Of a stretch of DNA of 64,000 nt, positions 61,857 to 64,000 are shown piece after piece. Numbering within the stretch: the first letter of the stretch is position 1; every line of letters begins with the position of its first letter. The stretch is taken from the NCBI GenBank assembly GCA_035373905.1, contig DAOSOK010000005.1, positions 62,001 to 126,000 on the forward strand, given 5' to 3'. Source of the DNA: Candidatus Ozemobacteraceae bacterium. GTDB lineage: Bacteria; Muiribacteriota; Ozemobacteria; Ozemobacterales; Ozemobacteraceae. The position numbers were made by a program, and so were the translations under genes. The notes beneath the pieces were generated by a model. It saw only the letters and a program-made list of their open reading frames with translations, was not told the DNA's origin and searched no databases.

Positions 61857-64000
61857 TTGGCGATCGATCCCGTCGCGGCGCTTCTCGAAGACCTGTCGTC
61901 GCCTGACCCGACGATCAGGTTCTCCGTTCTGTCCCGCGTCGAGGATGTCGAGTGGACGGCCGAAACGCTCGCGGCCTTCAAACGGCGCGCCGCGGCGGAA
62001 GCGGATCCCGGAACGCGGTTCCAGATGCAGAAGTTGCTGGCACGGATCGAGCGCAGATCCGGGACGGTTTCCGCCGGCGCCGACGGCGTCCTGGCGGAAC
62101 TCGAAGCTCTCCTGAAGGACCCGGGGCGCGACGATCTGAGCCTCGCGATCGTCGTCGAGGGCATCCGGCGCGGCGAGGCGCCGCTCGCCGCGATTGCCCT
62201 CCGCGAAGCCGGCTGGTGGAACTTTTCGGCCGAACTGCTCCCCTCGATCCTTCAGTTCTTCAAAAAGTTCGGCTCGATCGAGGACGTGGCCCAAATCGAG
62301 ACGATGTGCCGGCACGCCGATCCGCGCGTCCTGACGACGGCGGTCGAGGCGCTCGAGAAGCTGAGCCCGGACAGTCTGAAAGACCTGATCGTTCCATTGC
62401 TCGTGAACCCCATTCACGGCATCCGCTCCCGAGCGATCCGACTCCTCTACCGTTGGGATCCCCAGGAGGCGATGAACCACTTCGAGGCGGCGCTGTTTTC
62501 CGAAGATGCGAACGACCGCAACGCCGCTCTGTTTCAGGCGTTCTTTTTCCCGTTTCCCGAGATCGAGCCCCTCATGCTCAGATTCATCGCGATCGAGGAT
62601 GCGCCGTCGCTGCTCGAGAAGGCCGGCTTCCTGTTCCGCGCGAATCCGGCTCCCGAAGAGCCCCTGCGGCTGCTCGAGGTTCGAGAAAACTGCCGCGGCG
62701 AGAAGCGGAGGATCGTCGGCGAGATCCTGTCGGGGGTGATCCGGTCTCTCCACCAGGCGGGGCTCGTTCAGAAGACGCCCGAGCAGTTGACGCTCGAACT
62801 CGAGGAAGTCTACCAGCGCCGGAAGGCCCGTCAGCTCATCGAAGGATGCAGGCTTTCTCTCGCCTCGCAGGACACCGAGACCCGGAAGCAGGCGGCGTTG
62901 CGCCTGTGCGATTTCGCGCGGCTCGGATACCCGGAGGCCCGAAAATGTCTCGACGAATGGATCGGCGGCGAGGCGGATGCCGATGTCCGCACCGCGATAC
63001 GCTCCCGGCTTGCGGCCCTCGACGAGAAAGCCGCGGCCGCCGCCGACCTGGATCTGCAGAAGCTGCAACCGGAACAACGGATGCGACTGCTGGCCGGCCT
63101 CGACGGCGAGCGGTTCAAGAAACTGAGACCGAAACTGCGCGAGTTCATGCGGAACTGCACGCCCGAAGAGCGTCTTCTGACAGTGCAAGCCATCGGAAGG
63201 GTGGGTGACAAGTCCGATGCGCCGTTGATCACGGGGTATCTGACCGGCGGGGAGCACGCGGCCGCCGCCGCCGCGATCGAGGCTCTGGGCTCTCTCGACC
63301 TCGACGTGCTGTCGCCGTATCTTCCGAAACTGATCCAGCACCCGGCTGACGAAGTCCGGGCCGTCGCCGTCCGCGTATTCGCCCTGTTCGACAAGAAGCA
63401 GGCCCTCTCGCTGGTCGAGAAAATGTTCGCCTCGATCCAGCCCAGGCAACGGGCCTACGCGATCTCATGCGCCTCGCAGTTCGATTTTCCAGCGGTTCGC
63501 GAGATGCTGGTCTCCTCGCTTCAACGTGAACAGGATCCGGAAAATATCGGACAATATATAGCCATCTTCAAGGCGAACATGGACGAGGAACTCTGGATGA
63601 GCATCTTCAGGATCGTCGAGAACACCCAGGGGACGCGGCAGGAGATGCTGCTCGGCCTGTGCAGGGAGGCTGCGGAGAGCCTGTCTTCAGGCGGGCAACC
63701 CCAGAAGCATTTCGAGTTCCTGAAGGGAAAGGCGCGGGCCCGGTTCGAGGCGGAACGGGCGAAGAAAGCCACGGCCCAACCGTCGTACGCCCTGTCGAAC
63801 ATTCAGAAGATCCGGAAACAGCAGGCGGAAGGGGAAAAAGAGCCGAAAGCCGATCCTGGTCTGGTGCCGTTCGCGATCGTCTCGGTCCTCGTGGGGGCGG
63901 TCGCCACGGCGCTGATCTGGTTCCTGTTCCTTGCGCCCCCTTCGTCGCCGCCGAAAAAGCCGGGAAAAACGACGGAAACGGCACCCAAGCCGAGATTCGA
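61857..64000 (+). CDS. HEAT repeat protein with C-terminal membrane helix (3' end outside window)
   Basis: About 714 codons visible from TTG 61857, which directly follows the upstream TGA; no ATG is close. HEAT-like pairs of helices run through the sequence (for example VLTTAVEALEKLSPDSLKDL, AAAIEALGSLDLDVLSPYLP). A single membrane helix (VPFAIVSVLVGAVATALIWF) is near residue 680, followed by a Pro/Lys-rich tail. It is probably an inner-membrane-anchored scaffold with the HEAT domain in the cytoplasm, but orientation is inferred. Confidence 0.8.
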   Translation, partial: MAIDPVAALLEDLSSPDPTIRFSVLSRVEDVEWTAETLAAFKRRAAAEADPGTRFQMQKLLARIERRSGTVSAGADGVLAELEALLKDPGRDDLSLAIVVEGIRRGEAPLAAIALREAGWWNFSAELLPSILQFFKKFGSIEDVAQIETMCRHADPRVLTTAVEALEKLSPDSLKDLIVPLLVNPIHGIRSRAIRLLYRWDPQEAMNHFEAALFSEDANDRNAALFQAFFFPFPEIEPLMLRFIAIEDAPSLLEKAGFLFRANPAPEEPLRLLEVRENCRGEKRRIVGEILSGVIRSLHQAGLVQKTPEQLTLELEEVYQRRKARQLIEGCRLSLASQDTETRKQAALRLCDFARLGYPEARKCLDEWIGGEADADVRTAIRSRLAALDEKAAAAADLDLQKLQPEQRMRLLAGLDGERFKKLRPKLREFMRNCTPEERLLTVQAIGRVGDKSDAPLITGYLTGGEHAAAAAAIEALGSLDLDVLSPYLPKLIQHPADEVRAVAVRVFALFDKKQALSLVEKMFASIQPRQRAYAISCASQFDFPAVREMLVSSLQREQDPENIGQYIAIFKANMDEELWMSIFRIVENTQGTRQEMLLGLCREAAESLSSGGQPQKHFEFLKGKARARFEAERAKKATAQPSYALSNIQKIRKQQAEGEKEPKADPGLVPFAIVSVLVGAVATALIWFLFLAPPSSPPKKPGKTTETAPKPRF

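Noticed and set aside
60687..63449. A 920-codon open frame on the minus strand
   Set aside because: It opposes the plus-strand operon, where TPR and HEAT repeats and coupled starts are clear; the antisense product has no recognisable pattern.
1..64000. Mobile elements or prophage
   Set aside because: No transposase, integrase, phage structural gene or attachment-site duplication is visible; the only repeats are short palindromes.

Overview
This is a GC-rich, densely packed bacterial chromosome segment. No rRNA, tRNA, CRISPR array, transposase or phage gene is visible, and every gap between genes is under 300 bases. The diderm-type envelope genes (lipoproteins, pseudopilins, a Wzz-like protein), the many TPR and HEAT scaffold proteins, and very large Ig-like proteins with a FlgD-type C-terminal domain suggest a poorly studied deep-branching Gram-negative lineage. 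A Candidatus Riflebacteria/Ozemobacteria-like bacterium is my guess from gene style; no marker gene in the window proves it.

Layout. 1-7686: two divergent molybdenum hydroxylase operons (xanthine dehydrogenase/aldehyde oxidase type) face away from a shared promoter region; one has a fused FeS-Mo subunit, the other a Mo subunit with a Lys/Pro/Ala-rich tail. 7686-9116: TPR/HEAT exported protein. 9117-9323: REP-like palindromes and a terminator. 9324-16298 (minus): a pseudopilin operon (GspK/PilX-like protein, two pseudopilins, TPR protein), then a large orphan membrane protein with its own promoter. 16426-20574 (plus): an ion channel with an RCK domain, MurJ, and an acidic hypothetical protein. 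20662-28628 (minus): a 1797-residue Ig/FlgD-type surface protein with two lipoproteins; a zinc-metalloprotease lipoprotein is divergent (28800-31493).

31528-38871 (minus): a probable five-gene sensory operon of ankyrin protein, Wzz-like protein with a degenerate P-loop, a small exported protein, histidine kinase, and sigma-54 response regulator. 38972-39988: polysaccharide deacetylase. 39991-46609 (minus): a tightly coupled operon of coiled-coil protein, MurG-like glycosyltransferase, three radical SAM enzymes, and a membrane-anchored protein with a duplicated EF-hand-like domain. This is the best candidate for an undescribed system.

46778-48082 (minus): phospholipase C/P1 nuclease-like secreted protein. 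48161-51154 (minus): class III nucleotide cyclase, HAD phosphatase, methyltransferase. 51343-56842 (minus): a second pseudopilin operon (TPR membrane protein, 739-residue exported protein, three pseudopilins). 57066-64000+ (plus): class II fructose-bisphosphate aldolase followed by an NTF2-like lipoprotein, a TPR/TerB-like protein, a YbjN-like protein, a TPR protein and a HEAT protein that runs off the window.

Translational coupling through ATGA, TGATG or GTGA overlaps is pervasive, and a few good sigma-70-type promoters and rho-independent terminators can be read directly. Short AT-rich islets recur inside the otherwise GC-rich genes.
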